This document shows, piece after piece, positions 16,471 to 25,521 of a DNA stretch of 47,649 nucleotides. Position numbers and translations under genes: made by a program. The first letter of the stretch is position 1; each line of letters starts with the position of its first letter. The DNA comes from Halolamina pelagica. GTDB taxonomy: Archaea > Halobacteriota > Halobacteria > Halobacteriales > Haloferacaceae. The notes beneath the pieces were generated by a model that worked only from the letters and a program-made list of their open reading frames with translations, was not told the DNA's origin and ran no database searches. The DNA lies in NCBI RefSeq assembly GCF_900115675.1, contig NZ_FOXI01000016.1, positions 1-47,649 on the forward strand, given 5' to 3'.

Positions 16471-17214
16471 TCAGGGGGCGAGCCGGTTCTTCCGGTGCTT
16501 CATGTGCTCCTCGTAGTACTCGAAGGTCACCGGACACCACTCCGCCGCGTAGTCGAGGACCTCCTCGGTCAGCCCGCGGATCTCCCACTGGGCGTCGGCG
16601 GCCGCGCGCATGTCGGCGACGTGCATCAGCGTCCGGGCGTTCATGCTCATCACGACGTTGACCTCGGTCCCGATCGGGAGGACGAAGCGGGCGTCCTCCG
16701 GGGGCATCCCCAGGTCGAGCAGGCGCTGGTACTCCTCGACGGAGCGCTGGACCGAGTCCCGGAACACTTCCTCGCGTTTCTCGACGGTCTCCTCGTCGAC
16801 GGTCCCGCTCTGCTGGTTGCGGCCGATCCAGTCGGGATCGGTGGCCGATGGCGGCGTGACCACCATCTCGCCGTCGCCGACGGCCTCGGGGTCCACGTCG
16901 TCGAAGGCGACGTAGCGCATGCTCTGGACGTCGAAGGAGACGTGCCGGTGGCGGGTGAGCTGGGCCATACACGAGCGGGACATCCCCTCGATGGCGAAGG
17001 TGGCCTGGGGGTGCTCGAACGGGCCGAAGTGGCCGTGGCTCAGCAGGTGGCCGATCAGCGTCTCCTTCTTCGCCCTGATGCTGTCGCCCTCGACGGTGTC
17101 CATCGTCTCCGCGAACGTCTGGTCGCCGACGAACGCCGACGCGTAGTCGTTGCGCGCGGCCGAACAGATCAGTTCCTCCGGGTCGTCCGTCGCCTCGAGC
17201 AGTTCGACCTCCAT
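16471..17214 (-). CDS. thyX: Flavin-dependent thymidylate synthase
   Basis: A 247-residue ThyX. The signature RHRX7S is present as RHRHVSFDVQS within TRHRHVSFDVQSMRY. Other family pieces are the FGPFEHPQATFAIEG segment and LPIGTEVNVVMSMNARTL. ThyX makes dTMP from dUMP using FAD and methylene-folate. Start ATG 17214 (MEVELLEAT) fits a TATA-like GAGTTATGG on the minus strand near 17240. The in-frame sequence upstream is not conserved-looking and would overlap the S17e promoter. It is divergent from rps17e. Confidence 0.95.
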   Translation of the reverse strand: MEVELLEATDDPEELICSAARNDYASAFVGDQTFAETMDTVEGDSIRAKKETLIGHLLSHGHFGPFEHPQATFAIEGMSRSCMAQLTRHRHVSFDVQSMRYVAFDDVDPEAVGDGEMVVTPPSATDPDWIGRNQQSGTVDEETVEKREEVFRDSVQRSVEEYQRLLDLGMPPEDARFVLPIGTEVNVVMSMNARTLMHVADMRAAADAQWEIRGLTEEVLDYAAEWCPVTFEYYEEHMKHRKNRLAP

Positions 17215-17307
17215 CTTACTACGGCACGGGGCCCGACGGGCCATAACTCTACCTTGTCGGAACTCGGCCCGCGGGACCCCAACGATGCCCCTGGTCCCGG
17301 AACGAAT

Positions 17308-17316
17308 CGCTTTAGT
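17308..17316 (+). promoter_or_regulatory. TATA-like box for rps17e
   Basis: GCTTTAGTG lies about 28 nt before the ATG at 17340, consistent with a leaderless transcript. Confidence 0.5.
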
Positions 17317-17339
17317 GGCTCTCCGCGAAATCTGCCGGT

Positions 17340-17543
17340 ATGGCAATCAAGCCGAAGTACGTCAAACAGCTGGGGAGGATCCTGCTCGAGAAGTATCCCG
17401 AGTCGTTCAACCAGAGCTTCGAGACCAACAAGGAGAGCGTCACCGCGCTCACGAACGTCGAGTCCAAGGAGGTTCGCAACCGCATCGCGGGCTACATCAC
17501 GCGCAAGCAGGCCGGCGCCGCCGCCCAGGCAGCCGAAGCGTAG
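17340..17543 (+). CDS. rps17e: Ribosomal protein S17e
   Basis: A 67-residue basic protein matching archaeal/eukaryotic S17e: MAIKPKYVKQLGRILLEKYP, then FNQSFETNKESV, TNVESKEVRNRIAGYITRK. It is the short archaeal form of this small-subunit protein and ends in an Ala-rich tail. Its basic character contrasts with the acidic neighbours. The stop is 7 nt from the stop of the convergent flavoprotein gene. Confidence 0.96.
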   Translation: MAIKPKYVKQLGRILLEKYPESFNQSFETNKESVTALTNVESKEVRNRIAGYITRKQAGAAAQAAEA

Positions 17544-17550
17544 TTCTCCG

Positions 17551-18924
17551 TCAGTAGCTGTACTCGTCGGCCGTCAGCTGGACGTAGCGGTTCCGGTTCC
17601 GGAACTTGGTCAGCTTGTACTCCCCGAGTAGCTTCGCGCCCCGCAGGCCGGCCCGCGGGCTCCAGGAGAGCATCTCGTTCGCCCCCTCCTCGGCCAGCAT
17701 CGCCTCGCCGACTTGGAACACGCTGTCCCACTTCTCGGGTTTCCACCCTCGAACGAGTTCGGACAGGGAGACGTTCCGTAGCAGCTCCTCGCCGACGGCC
17801 TCGTGCCACTCGTGGTTGTAGTGGCTGAGCCGGCCCTGTGCGGCGAGGCGGCCGGCGATGGCGCCGGTGCGGACCGCGAGGTGGTCGCCGCCCTCGTGGA
17901 ACGCCGACGTGGTCCCCATCGCGCCGCCACAGACGGCGACGCCGGCGTCGACGGGCGAGTCGATCGGCCGCGTCGAGGAGATGGGGTAGGTCTCCGTCCC
18001 GCGGCTCTTCCCTGCGTCCTCGACGATCGGGAAGTCGCTCAGGTCGTACTCGTCGCCGTACTCGCGTTCGAGCAGGCGCTCGATGTACGTCGCGCCCTGC
18101 GGAATGCGGTCGTCCTCGGGGCGCAGGAGCTGGTAGGAGTCACGGTCCTCGACGGCGTCGATGTCCATCCCGATGGGCATCGTCAGCCCGACCCGGCAGA
18201 CCCGGTCCTGGTTCGGGAAGATCCACGGGTAGGCGGTGTGGCCCGGCATCAGCCCCCACCAGAACACGATGGCGTCCTGCACCTGCTCGTAGATCTCCTC
18301 GGGGAACTTCCGGTACTCCTGGTAGGCGATGTGGTTGGCCGTCGGCGGCGAGAGAACCTGGCTCGCGGCGCGGTGGGCCGGGAGCAACTCGTCGAGCACG
18401 TTCATCGTGACGGTTCGCTGGGGCCCGTCACAGAGCAGCAGGTGGTCGGCACCGATCTCCTCGCCGCTCGCGAGGACGAGCCTGTGCCGCGGGTGACCGT
18501 CCCGGTCGGCGTCGACCTCGATCACCGACGCCTCGACGCGGTAGTGGGCGCCGGCGTCCTCCGCACGGGAGCGCAGGAAGTCGTCGAAGCGCGCGCGGTG
18601 GAAGGTGTAGCCGAACTCGTCGTAGGAGGACTCGATTCCCGTCGAGCGGAGGTTGCAGGCGGTGTTCGGGCCGCGGAACTCCGCGCGGTCGAGCACGTTC
18701 TGGACCACCCCGTCGGGCATCTCGTCGGGGTGGATCCCCATGATGTCGACCCAGTAGTCGAGGATGCCGGCGGCGTCGGTGGAGTCGGGGCCGAGCCCCT
18801 CGCGGTCCTCGCGCGGGACTCCCTTCTCCAGTACGAGCGCGTCGGCGCCGTGCTCGGCCGCGGCGTGGGCGGCCGACGTGCCCGCTGGCCCCCCGCCGAC
18901 GATGGCGACGTCTACGCGTTCCAT
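17551..18924 (-). CDS. FAD-dependent oxidoreductase of the geranylgeranyl reductase family
   Basis: A 457-residue flavoprotein. The N-terminal Rossmann motif VAIVGGGPAGTSAAHAAAEHG binds FAD. A second FAD contact is the DAGVAVCGGAMGTTSAFHEGG segment near residue 335. The central part (YRKFPEEIYEQVQDAIVFWWG, PWIFPNQDRVCRVGL) resembles geranylgeranyl reductases, which saturate isoprenoid chains of archaeal lipids. It also resembles ETF:quinone-type dehydrogenases of the same superfamily. The substrate cannot be fixed here. A TATA-like CTTTAACG near 18950-18957 lies about 28 nt before the ATG. Confidence 0.8.
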   Translation of the reverse strand: MERVDVAIVGGGPAGTSAAHAAAEHGADALVLEKGVPREDREGLGPDSTDAAGILDYWVDIMGIHPDEMPDGVVQNVLDRAEFRGPNTACNLRSTGIESSYDEFGYTFHRARFDDFLRSRAEDAGAHYRVEASVIEVDADRDGHPRHRLVLASGEEIGADHLLLCDGPQRTVTMNVLDELLPAHRAASQVLSPPTANHIAYQEYRKFPEEIYEQVQDAIVFWWGLMPGHTAYPWIFPNQDRVCRVGLTMPIGMDIDAVEDRDSYQLLRPEDDRIPQGATYIERLLEREYGDEYDLSDFPIVEDAGKSRGTETYPISSTRPIDSPVDAGVAVCGGAMGTTSAFHEGGDHLAVRTGAIAGRLAAQGRLSHYNHEWHEAVGEELLRNVSLSELVRGWKPEKWDSVFQVGEAMLAEEGANEMLSWSPRAGLRGAKLLGEYKLTKFRNRNRYVQLTADEYSY

Positions 18925-18992
18925 GACTGGATAGGTGCGGACTGGCCGCGTTAAAGTTACTGACTCGCCCCGTCGCCCGTGTCCCGCCCCGT

Positions 18993-19742
18993 CTACATGT
19001 ACATCCGGTCCTCGAACGCCCGCTCGCGCTCCGCTGCGGCCTCGTAGCGCTCGGCGAGCTCGTTGTAGTAGCGCTCGATCTCGTCGGCGAACTCCCGGAG
19101 CGGCTCAGTGTCGACCTCGAGGTCGTACAGGTCAGAGACCGTGTCGATCAGCCGGATCGCGGCGTCGATGTCCGGAATCTGCTCGTGGACCGGCGTGCGG
19201 AACACGCCGACCGCGAGCGGCGAGTCGATCCCCTGCTCGACCAGCGCGCCCGTCACGCCGTCGAGATACCCCCGGGCCATCGGCGGCGTCCCGTCGTAGC
19301 CGTCGAGTCGCCGGTCGTGGTAGTCGTCGGTCGCGACGTAGTAGGTCTGGTGGTCGTCGGGACTGTGGCGCATCGGCACCGCGTCGACGACGACGATCTC
19401 GGCCACGTCGTGGCGTTCGGTCCACTCGAGGATGGCCTCGCCGAAGGGGTCGCTCAGCACGGGCGGGACGAACAGCTCGTTCTTCAGCAGCGTCAGCTCC
19501 AGGTCCGATCGGGAGAACAGTCGCGTGTGGTGGGTCGGCTTCCCGTTCTCGAAGGGCGTGATGCTCGGCATCCCCTCGGCGGTCACGTGGCCGGTCTCGG
19601 TCAGCTCCAGCTGGTCGATGAGGAAGTCGACCGCGGTCAGCCCGGAGAGCCCGTAGCTCGCGAACCCGCAGAGCAGCGTCTGCTTCGGCGCTTCGGTGTC
19701 CTCGACGGCGAACTGCCGGGATCGCTCGGGGGTCGGATCCAT
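18993..19742 (-). CDS. PAC2-family protein (proteasome assembly chaperone-like)
   Basis: A 249-residue protein with the PAC2 core: LLCGFASYGLSGLTAVDFLIDQL, a target loop GMPSITPFENGKPTHHTRLFS, and strands EIVVVDAVP and SPLAVGVFRTP. A helical, charged C-terminal tail (about residues 205-249) ends in a likely coiled coil. Archaeal PAC2 homologues are ATP-grasp-associated or proteasome-chaperone-like proteins whose function is unsettled. It is 24 nt downstream of the DUF447 gene on the same strand, so it may be the last gene of the cofD operon, though a weak promoter-like AT stretch lies in the gap. Confidence 0.85.
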   Translation of the reverse strand: MDPTPERSRQFAVEDTEAPKQTLLCGFASYGLSGLTAVDFLIDQLELTETGHVTAEGMPSITPFENGKPTHHTRLFSRSDLELTLLKNELFVPPVLSDPFGEAILEWTERHDVAEIVVVDAVPMRHSPDDHQTYYVATDDYHDRRLDGYDGTPPMARGYLDGVTGALVEQGIDSPLAVGVFRTPVHEQIPDIDAAIRLIDTVSDLYDLEVDTEPLREFADEIERYYNELAERYEAAAERERAFEDRMYM

Positions 19743-19766
19743 ACCGTATTGTCACCGGCAGTAACC

Positions 19767-20393
19767 TTAGTTCTCCGGGCGCTCCCACTCGCTGGCCGCC
19801 GCGACGCGAGCCATCGCCTCGCGCTCCCGGGCGCCGCCGCAGCGGTCGACCACGTCCGCGAGGGAGTCGAGGCGGGCGCGGAGGTCGGCGTCGTCGAAGC
19901 CCGCCACCCCCAGCCGCGAGGCCGCGACCGTCGCCTCGATCACCGCGCCGAACCCGCGGTTGATCGTCGTCGCGCCCTCCCGAACGACCTCGCCGTCCCC
20001 GGGCCGTAGCTCCCACTCCCGGATCGTGGTTTCCCCCTCCTCCCGCGAACCCACGAACGCGGCCTCGACCTCGACCCACGCGTCGGCGCTCGGCAGGACC
20101 GGATCGTCCGCCTCCCGGATCGTGAGCGCGGCGTCGACGAACGCCCGCGGGTCGGCGACGAACTGGACCACCCCGCCCCCGCGGCGCTCGAAGTTCCGGC
20201 GGGTCCGGGTGTTCCCGTAGGTCTCCGCGGTCACGGGATCGCCGGCGTGGAGGCCGAGCGCGGCGACGTTCCACAGCCCGTTGGGGCCCTTCGTCGCGAT
20301 CACCGATTCGGTGACGCCCCGCAGCGGCACCGGCCAGCCGTCGGGCGCGGCGTCCTCCGGCTCCCACTCCCCGCCCGCCGGTCCGGCAGTCAT
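19767..20393 (-). CDS. DUF447 family protein
   Basis: A 208-residue protein with a split-barrel flavin-reductase-like look: TESVIATKGPNGLWNVAALGL, GNTRTRRNFERRG and VVQFVADPRAF, ending in a helical domain. This matches the archaeal DUF447 family. Its ATG overlaps the stop of the CitG-like gene (ATGA at 20390-20393), showing tight coupling. From memory, DUF447 proteins also occur among tetrahydromethanopterin-linked genes of methylotrophic bacteria. Haloarchaea are thought to use folates instead, so its substrate here is open. The FMN-binding idea rests on fold resemblance only. Confidence 0.85.
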   Translation of the reverse strand: MTAGPAGGEWEPEDAAPDGWPVPLRGVTESVIATKGPNGLWNVAALGLHAGDPVTAETYGNTRTRRNFERRGGGVVQFVADPRAFVDAALTIREADDPVLPSADAWVEVEAAFVGSREEGETTIREWELRPGDGEVVREGATTINRGFGAVIEATVAASRLGVAGFDDADLRARLDSLADVVDRCGGAREREAMARVAAASEWERPEN

Positions 20394-21268
20394 ACCTCCA
20401 GCCCCCGTTCGAGCGCGACGAACAGCGCCCCGGCCACGCGATCGGCGGTCGTCCCGGGGTTGATCCCCTCGGCGACGAACGCCTCGGCCAGCTCCTCGGC
20501 GGGGTCGAGCGAGCCGGTCCGCTCGACCGCGGCGAGCGTCGACGCCGCGCGCTCGCGGACCGACTCGGCCACCGACTCGCCGTGGGTGGTCGCGACCAGC
20601 GTGTCCGGCTCCGTGGCCAACTGCCGGAGGAACGACCGCGCCGCGCGGTCGAGTACGGGGCCGTCGTCGGCCAGTATCGCCTCGGCGGCGTCGAACGTCC
20701 GCGGGAACCCCTCGACCCACTCCGCGGCGTTCGTGTCGGGCGTGCCGCCGTCTGGATCCGCGGAGAGTTCCATCACGTCCCAGAGCGTCGTCCCGCGCTC
20801 CCGGAGCGCCGGCACGGCGTCGCTCCCGCGGCGCGCGTCGAGGGCGTCGGCGCACTCGGGCGGGTCGCCGACGGCCACGTCGACGTGTTCGAACGCGCGG
20901 TAGAACGCCGCGGCGTCGTCGACGGTCGTCGCTCGACAGCGCTCGCGGACCGCCTCGCGGGTGAGTTCGCCCACCCCCGCCGCGCTCACGAGCGGCGTGA
21001 GCAGGAGGAGGCAGCCGAACTGGGTGTTGCCGCCGGACTGGCGGCTCATCCCGCGAACCGCGCGCTCGAACGCCTCGCCCAGCGGCGCGCCGTCGGCGGC
21101 ATCCCGGAGCCCGGCTGCGCTCCCGACGCTCCCGGCGAGGAACTGCTCGAACCGCAGGTCGTCGAGGTCGCGGTGGCGGTCCACGTTGCCCGGTTTGGGC
21201 GTCCCGGCCACCTCCAGCAGGAGCGCGAGTTCGCCGTTCTCCGCCGGGGTTCGGGGGCACTCGCTCAC
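20390..21268 (-). CDS. CitG-like (triphosphoribosyl-dephospho-CoA synthase family) protein
   Basis: A 292-residue helical protein. The N-terminal motif ALLLEVAGTPKPGNVDRHRDLDD and the central RQSGGNTQFGCLLLLTPL match the CitG/MdcB family, whose bacterial members make the prosthetic group of citrate lyase. No citrate lyase genes are in the window, so a different nucleotide or phosphoribosyl substrate is more likely in this archaeal subgroup. GTG 21268 is chosen because it overlaps the upstream stop (GTGA). A start at 21310 would give an unconserved Arg-rich extension. It is the third gene of the cofD operon. Confidence 0.82.
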   Translation of the reverse strand: MSECPRTPAENGELALLLEVAGTPKPGNVDRHRDLDDLRFEQFLAGSVGSAAGLRDAADGAPLGEAFERAVRGMSRQSGGNTQFGCLLLLTPLVSAAGVGELTREAVRERCRATTVDDAAAFYRAFEHVDVAVGDPPECADALDARRGSDAVPALRERGTTLWDVMELSADPDGGTPDTNAAEWVEGFPRTFDAAEAILADDGPVLDRAARSFLRQLATEPDTLVATTHGESVAESVRERAASTLAAVERTGSLDPAEELAEAFVAEGINPGTTADRVAGALFVALERGLEV

Positions 21269-22032
21269 GGTTCGACCCCAACTGACTCGGCCTCCTGCTC
21301 GGCGCCCCACTCGTCGACGGCCGCGGCGACCCGTCGGAGCACGTCGGGGTCGTCGCTCGGCCGGCCGACGCTGACCGCGTCGGCGCCGTAGTCGAGGTAC
21401 TCGCGGACGCTCTCACGCCCGCGGACGCCGTTGTTGGCGACCAGGAACAGGTCAGTCGCGTCGGCGACCTCGGCGACGACGGACTCGCTGTCCATCGCGT
21501 CGACGTGGAGCGCGTCGGCGCCCGCGGCCTCGACGCGCCGAGCAACGCCGACGAGGTCGACGCCGTCGAGCTCCGTCCGCACTTTCACGCTCACGTCGGC
21601 GTCCGACGACGCGGCCGCCCCGACCAGGTCGACGAGTCGGTCGGGCTCCCGGAGCAGCGTCTCGCCCGCGCCCACCGCGCAGAGTTCGTCCTGCCGGCAG
21701 TGGGCGTTGAGTTCGAGGACGGCGTCGTGTTCAGCGGCCACCTCGGCGACCTCGCGGACGGGGTCGGTCGCCGTCGACCGGACGTTGATCCCCGGCCGCA
21801 CGTCGACGCCGTCGAGCGCCGAGAGCTGGTCCTGGACGAACGCGATCGGGTCGTCGGGGAGGAACTCGGACCGGTCGCGGTCGGCGACCATCTCGCGGGC
21901 CGCCTCGCGGGTCGGCTCGTCGAGACAGACGCCGCCGAGGAACGCCGCGCCGGCCCACTCGGCGCCGTGTTCGGCCCACTCGGCGTCGGACTCGCCCGAG
22001 AGGGACGACAGCGCGAGGCGCGGATCGAACAC
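21265..22032 (-). CDS. Dihydrouridine synthase-like TIM-barrel protein
   Basis: A 255-residue protein starting at GTG 22032, directly after the cofD stop. The second half carries the flavin/phosphate-binding pattern of Dus/DHOD-type barrels: VLELNAHCRQDELCAVGAGE, VSVKVRTELDG, ADALHVDAMD, LFLVANNGVRGRES, and GADAVSVGRPS. NAHCRQ replaces the catalytic NxGCP of true dihydrouridine synthases. It also lacks their C-terminal RNA-binding helical domain, being about 60-80 residues shorter than a full Dus. It is therefore probably a small-molecule enzyme of this fold, linked by operon to CofD. Confidence 0.8.
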   Translation of the reverse strand: MFDPRLALSSLSGESDAEWAEHGAEWAGAAFLGGVCLDEPTREAAREMVADRDRSEFLPDDPIAFVQDQLSALDGVDVRPGINVRSTATDPVREVAEVAAEHDAVLELNAHCRQDELCAVGAGETLLREPDRLVDLVGAAASSDADVSVKVRTELDGVDLVGVARRVEAAGADALHVDAMDSESVVAEVADATDLFLVANNGVRGRESVREYLDYGADAVSVGRPSDDPDVLRRVAAAVDEWGAEQEAESVGVEP

Positions 22033-23124
22033 CTACTGCTCACCCCCGAGTCCGGGCACGTCGCCGGTGTCGATGTCGTCGCCGTCCAGTTCGGCGGGAT
22101 CGTCGACGGCGAGGCCGAGGTCAACCGGGGATGCGCCGGCGGCCACGAGCGCGAGCGCGCAGGCTCGAGCGACGCGCTCGGCGTCCGCGGGGCCGTCGAT
22201 CTCCGTGTCGGTGCGGACGACCGGGCGGTCCAGTTCGGTGCCGTCCGCGGCGTCGAGGACGAACGCGTCCGCGAAGTCGTAGCTCTCGGCGACGCCCGCA
22301 GTCGACGGCTCGCGACCGGTCCCAGCCATCAGGTCGGCGACGGGGCCGGAGAACGCCTCGTCCTCACAGAACGGGGAGACGGCGACGACCGGCGTGCGGT
22401 CGAGCGCGCGGTCGACGCCCGGCAGCGCCCGGATCGGGCCCACGGAGGTGACGGGGTTCGAGGGGCCGACGATCACGGGCGCTTCGAGCGCCGACTCGAC
22501 TGCGGGCGTCGGTTCGGCTCGGTCGGCGCCGCGGAACTCAACCTCCTCGACGGGCGGGTCGGCGCGGTTCGCGACCCAGTACTCCTGGAAGTGCATCTCG
22601 CCATCGGGCGTGTGGACGATGGTAGCGACGGGGTCGTCGCTCATCGGCAGCAGGTCGATCTCGAGGTCGAACGCGTCGGCGAGCGTGCGGGTCGCCTCGG
22701 TGAGCGTGTGCCCCTCGTCGAGGAGCGAGGTCCGGGTGACGTGGACTGCGCGGTCCCGGTCGCCGATCGTCATGAACTCCGCGATCCCCGAGAACCGCCG
22801 CCAGCGGGCGATCTCCCGGCCCGCAGTCTGGGCGTCGCCGGGGAGGTAGCGCGGCCCGGTTTCGAGGCCGGCGGCGTCGGCGATCCGGAACAGTTCGTCG
22901 TTCGTCTCGTGGGTGTCGCCGTCGATCCCCCACCACGTCTCGCGGTCGAGGACGCCGCCGCCGTCGAACAGCACGGTGTCGACGTCCGGCGAGACCAGCA
23001 GGCCGCCGAGTTCCACGTCGTCGCCGGTGTTGCCGACGACGGTGACGGCGTCGCGGGCGAACACCGGCTCGTCGCCCGAGAGCAGTTTGGGGGTCCCGGT
23101 ACCCCCGGCGAGGAACGTGACCAT
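22033..23124 (-). CDS. cofD: 2-phospho-L-lactate transferase (F420 biosynthesis)
   Basis: A 363-residue CofD. The N-terminal GGTGTPKLL motif, [19 protein letters not shown], and [17 protein letters not shown] are family hallmarks. CofD joins a lactyl-2-diphospho-5'-guanosine-type donor to the deazaflavin FO to give F420-0. The start at 23124 places the nucleotide-binding loop at the N-terminus as in characterised CofD proteins; the upstream in-frame extension runs into the divergent HD gene promoter. It is the first gene of a leftward operon with zero or overlapping spacings: cofD, TIM barrel, CitG-like, DUF447. Confidence 0.95.
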   Translation of the reverse strand: MVTFLAGGTGTPKLLSGDEPVFARDAVTVVGNTGDDVELGGLLVSPDVDTVLFDGGGVLDRETWWGIDGDTHETNDELFRIADAAGLETGPRYLPGDAQTAGREIARWRRFSGIAEFMTIGDRDRAVHVTRTSLLDEGHTLTEATRTLADAFDLEIDLLPMSDDPVATIVHTPDGEMHFQEYWVANRADPPVEEVEFRGADRAEPTPAVESALEAPVIVGPSNPVTSVGPIRALPGVDRALDRTPVVAVSPFCEDEAFSGPVADLMAGTGREPSTAGVAESYDFADAFVLDAADGTELDRPVVRTDTEIDGPADAERVARACALALVAAGASPVDLGLAVDDPAELDGDDIDTGDVPGLGGEQ

Positions 23125-23209
23125 GGCCGGCCTTTCGGGCGTGTGGGGTTGAAGCTTCCTCTCCCGCGGACACCGGGGCGACTTTGGGGCTCGCCCCCGG
23201 GGACCCCGT

Positions 23210-24382
23210 ATGAACGCGATCAAGGACTCCGTCCACGACTGGATCACCCTCTCTCCGGTCGCGGCGGACCTGCTGGACACGCCGGCGTTCCAGCGGCTCC
23301 GGCACATCAAGCAGCTCTCGACGATCCGGCTGGTCTACCCCTCGGCCTCCCACACGCGCTTCGAGCACTCCCTCGGGGTGTACCACCTCGCCAGCGAGGC
23401 GCTCTCGCACCTGCGCGTCGACGGCGAGCGCGCCGCCCACGTCCGCGCGGCGGCGCTGCTGCACGACGTCGGCCACGGCCCCTACGGCCACCAGACCGAG
23501 GAGATCATCATGCGCCACGCCGGCCGCCACCACGACGAGATCGCCGGCGTCGTCGAGGAGACGGGCATCGCCGACACCCTCCGCGACCACGACCTCTCGC
23601 CGGACCGCGTCGCCGCGCTCGTCCGCGGCGAGGGCGAACTCGGCCAACTCGTCTCGGGCGAACTCGACGTGGACCGGATGGACTACCTCGTGCGGGACGC
23701 CCACCACACCGGCGTCCCCTACGGCTCGATCGACCACGGGCGGCTCGTGCGCTCGCTGCGCTACCGCGACGGCGAACTCGTGCTGGCCGCGGGCAACGTC
23801 CGCACCGCGGAGTCGCTGCTGCTCGCCCGGGGGCTGATGAACGGGATCGTCTACCGCCACCACGTCTCCCGGATCGCGGGGTCGATGCTCGAACGCGCCA
23901 GCGAGCGCCTGCTCGCCGGCGAGAACGGCGTGGGGATCGAGCAGTTCGCCCGGATGGCCGACCACGACCTGCTGGTCGCGCTGGGCGAGCACGTCCCCGA
24001 CCTCGGGGGGCGGATCGAGCGCCGCGACCTGTTCAAGCGGACGGTCTGGGCGGGGCTCTCGGACACGCCGGCCCATCTGCTGGAACTCGACCACGAGGAC
24101 GAGCGCGTCGCCGAGCGCGACATCGCCGAGCGCGCCGGCGTCGACGAGTCGTCGGTGATCGTCGACGTCCCCCGGCGGCCGTCGATGAAGGAGTCCAACG
24201 CCCGGGTCGTCGTCGACGGCGTCGTCCAGCGACTCGAGGAGGCGTCGGGACTGGTCGGCGCGATTCGAGAGGCCCAGCGCGACGGCTGGCGGCTGGGGGT
24301 CTACGCGCCCGAGGCCGACCGCGAGGCGGTCGCGTCGGCGGCCGTCGACGTGCTGGGGCTCCCCGAGCACGTACAGCGCTGA
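23210..24382 (+). CDS. HD-domain phosphohydrolase (SAMHD1/dGTPase-like)
   Basis: A 390-residue protein. The HD metal motifs are seen in order: R/H in [16 protein letters not shown] in [17 protein letters not shown], and the distal Asp in [20 protein letters not shown]. The N-terminal [33 protein letters not shown] is the standard entry sequence of the SAMHD1-like group. Those enzymes hydrolyse dNTPs or other nucleotides, and many archaeal members are uncharacterised. It is divergent from cofD with 85 bp between the starts. Confidence 0.9.
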   Translation: MNAIKDSVHDWITLSPVAADLLDTPAFQRLRHIKQLSTIRLVYPSASHTRFEHSLGVYHLASEALSHLRVDGERAAHVRAAALLHDVGHGPYGHQTEEIIMRHAGRHHDEIAGVVEETGIADTLRDHDLSPDRVAALVRGEGELGQLVSGELDVDRMDYLVRDAHHTGVPYGSIDHGRLVRSLRYRDGELVLAAGNVRTAESLLLARGLMNGIVYRHHVSRIAGSMLERASERLLAGENGVGIEQFARMADHDLLVALGEHVPDLGGRIERRDLFKRTVWAGLSDTPAHLLELDHEDERVAERDIAERAGVDESSVIVDVPRRPSMKESNARVVVDGVVQRLEEASGLVGAIREAQRDGWRLGVYAPEADREAVASAAVDVLGLPEHVQR

Positions 24383-24543
24383 GCGAGCGCTATCGGCGTC
24401 GCTCGGTGGGTAGAACGGGCGGCTCGGGAGAATCCATCGTCACAAGGGGCTCTGTGGGGGTAACCCTCGTCACTGCCGCCCGGCGGGGATTGGGTGCGGG
24501 GCCGTATCAGTCGTTCGTTGTTCGGCGTCGGCCGCGACAGGGT

Positions 24544-25407
24544 TCAGTCCAGAACCAGCCACGGCACCTCGATCAGCGGCGGGATGGGGGTCTCGATGTG
24601 GTGCTCCCAGACCCCCTCCTCGCCGAACGCCTCGCCGTGGTCGGCGGTGACGACGACCCGGCCGTCGAGCTCGTCGACGAACTCGGCGACGTCCTCCAGC
24701 ACGATCCGGAGGTTCTCCTCGTACAGCCCGAGTGCGGCCTCCTGCGTCCCGTTCTTCATCACGTCGGCGGGATCGAGTTCGAGCCAGAGCCCGGCCTTCT
24801 GGGCGAGTTCGCTGCCGTCGAGCACGCTCTCGACGTTGGTCCGGAGCCGGTCGCTCATCGAGGCGAGCGTGCCGCCGTCCGCTTCCGCGTCGCCGTTCTC
24901 CGCCTCCTCCTGTTTCCGGATCCCCTTCTGGATCTGTTTGAGCTTCTGTCCCTTCCCCCGGGAGAGGTAGGGGGCGTGGGGCTGCATGTAGTGGAGGACG
25001 GTCCGCTCGGCGCGCTCGACGGCGTCACGGTTGTTCCGGAACGCCTCGGTTATCCCCTCGGGGGGGACCGTTCCGAGCTCCTCGTTCCAGCCCGACTTCC
25101 AGACGTCGAACACCTCGCTGATGTGGTCCGAGGCGGTCCACTCGTAGTCACAGCTCGCGCCCCACTTGAGCTCGTTCAGCGGGATCCCGAGATCGTTGAT
25201 GAACGGGTTCCCGGAGAAGTACGCGATGTCGTGCTGGCCCGTGAAGTTGCGGTAGGCCCACTCCGGCGTCGACGACCCGACGCTGCGGCGCTTCTCCAGG
25301 CGCCCGTCCAGATACTCGTCGTAGATCTCGTTGAACACGTCGAACCGGCAGGCGTCGAGCACCAAGCAGTAGTCCCACTCGGACTCGAGGAAGTCCTGAT
25401 CCCGCAT
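24544..25407 (-). CDS. Alkaline phosphatase/sulfatase-superfamily protein
   Basis: A 287-residue protein from ATG 25407 (MRDQDF). The metal-site elements are CLVLDACRFDVF near the N-terminus and VVVTADHGEAFGEEGVWEHH near the C-terminus. A PEWAYRNF loop and HYMQPHAPYL lie between them. These fit the alkaline phosphatase superfamily that includes sulfatases and phosphoglycerol transferases. The protein is short for a sulfatase (usually over 400 residues). It has no signal peptide. Similar haloarchaeal proteins sit near surface-polysaccharide genes, but no such genes adjoin it here. A charged helical insert (about 150-190) is present. Confidence 0.82.
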   Translation of the reverse strand: MRDQDFLESEWDYCLVLDACRFDVFNEIYDEYLDGRLEKRRSVGSSTPEWAYRNFTGQHDIAYFSGNPFINDLGIPLNELKWGASCDYEWTASDHISEVFDVWKSGWNEELGTVPPEGITEAFRNNRDAVERAERTVLHYMQPHAPYLSRGKGQKLKQIQKGIRKQEEAENGDAEADGGTLASMSDRLRTNVESVLDGSELAQKAGLWLELDPADVMKNGTQEAALGLYEENLRIVLEDVAEFVDELDGRVVVTADHGEAFGEEGVWEHHIETPIPPLIEVPWLVLD

Positions 25408-25521
25408 CAATTACCCGGGCCTTCACAGCCGTTCTACCTATTCCTGTTGCTTTCTCGAAGCGGCGAAAGAACCGGTTCGCGCCTTCAACACGACTTTGTG
25501 GTACGCCCCACAGTACGCGGT

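Noticed and set aside
24381-24404. GAGCGA/TCGCTC 6-bp hairpin after the HD gene
   Set aside because: Short stem with a 12-nt loop, easily found by chance at this GC content and without a T tract.
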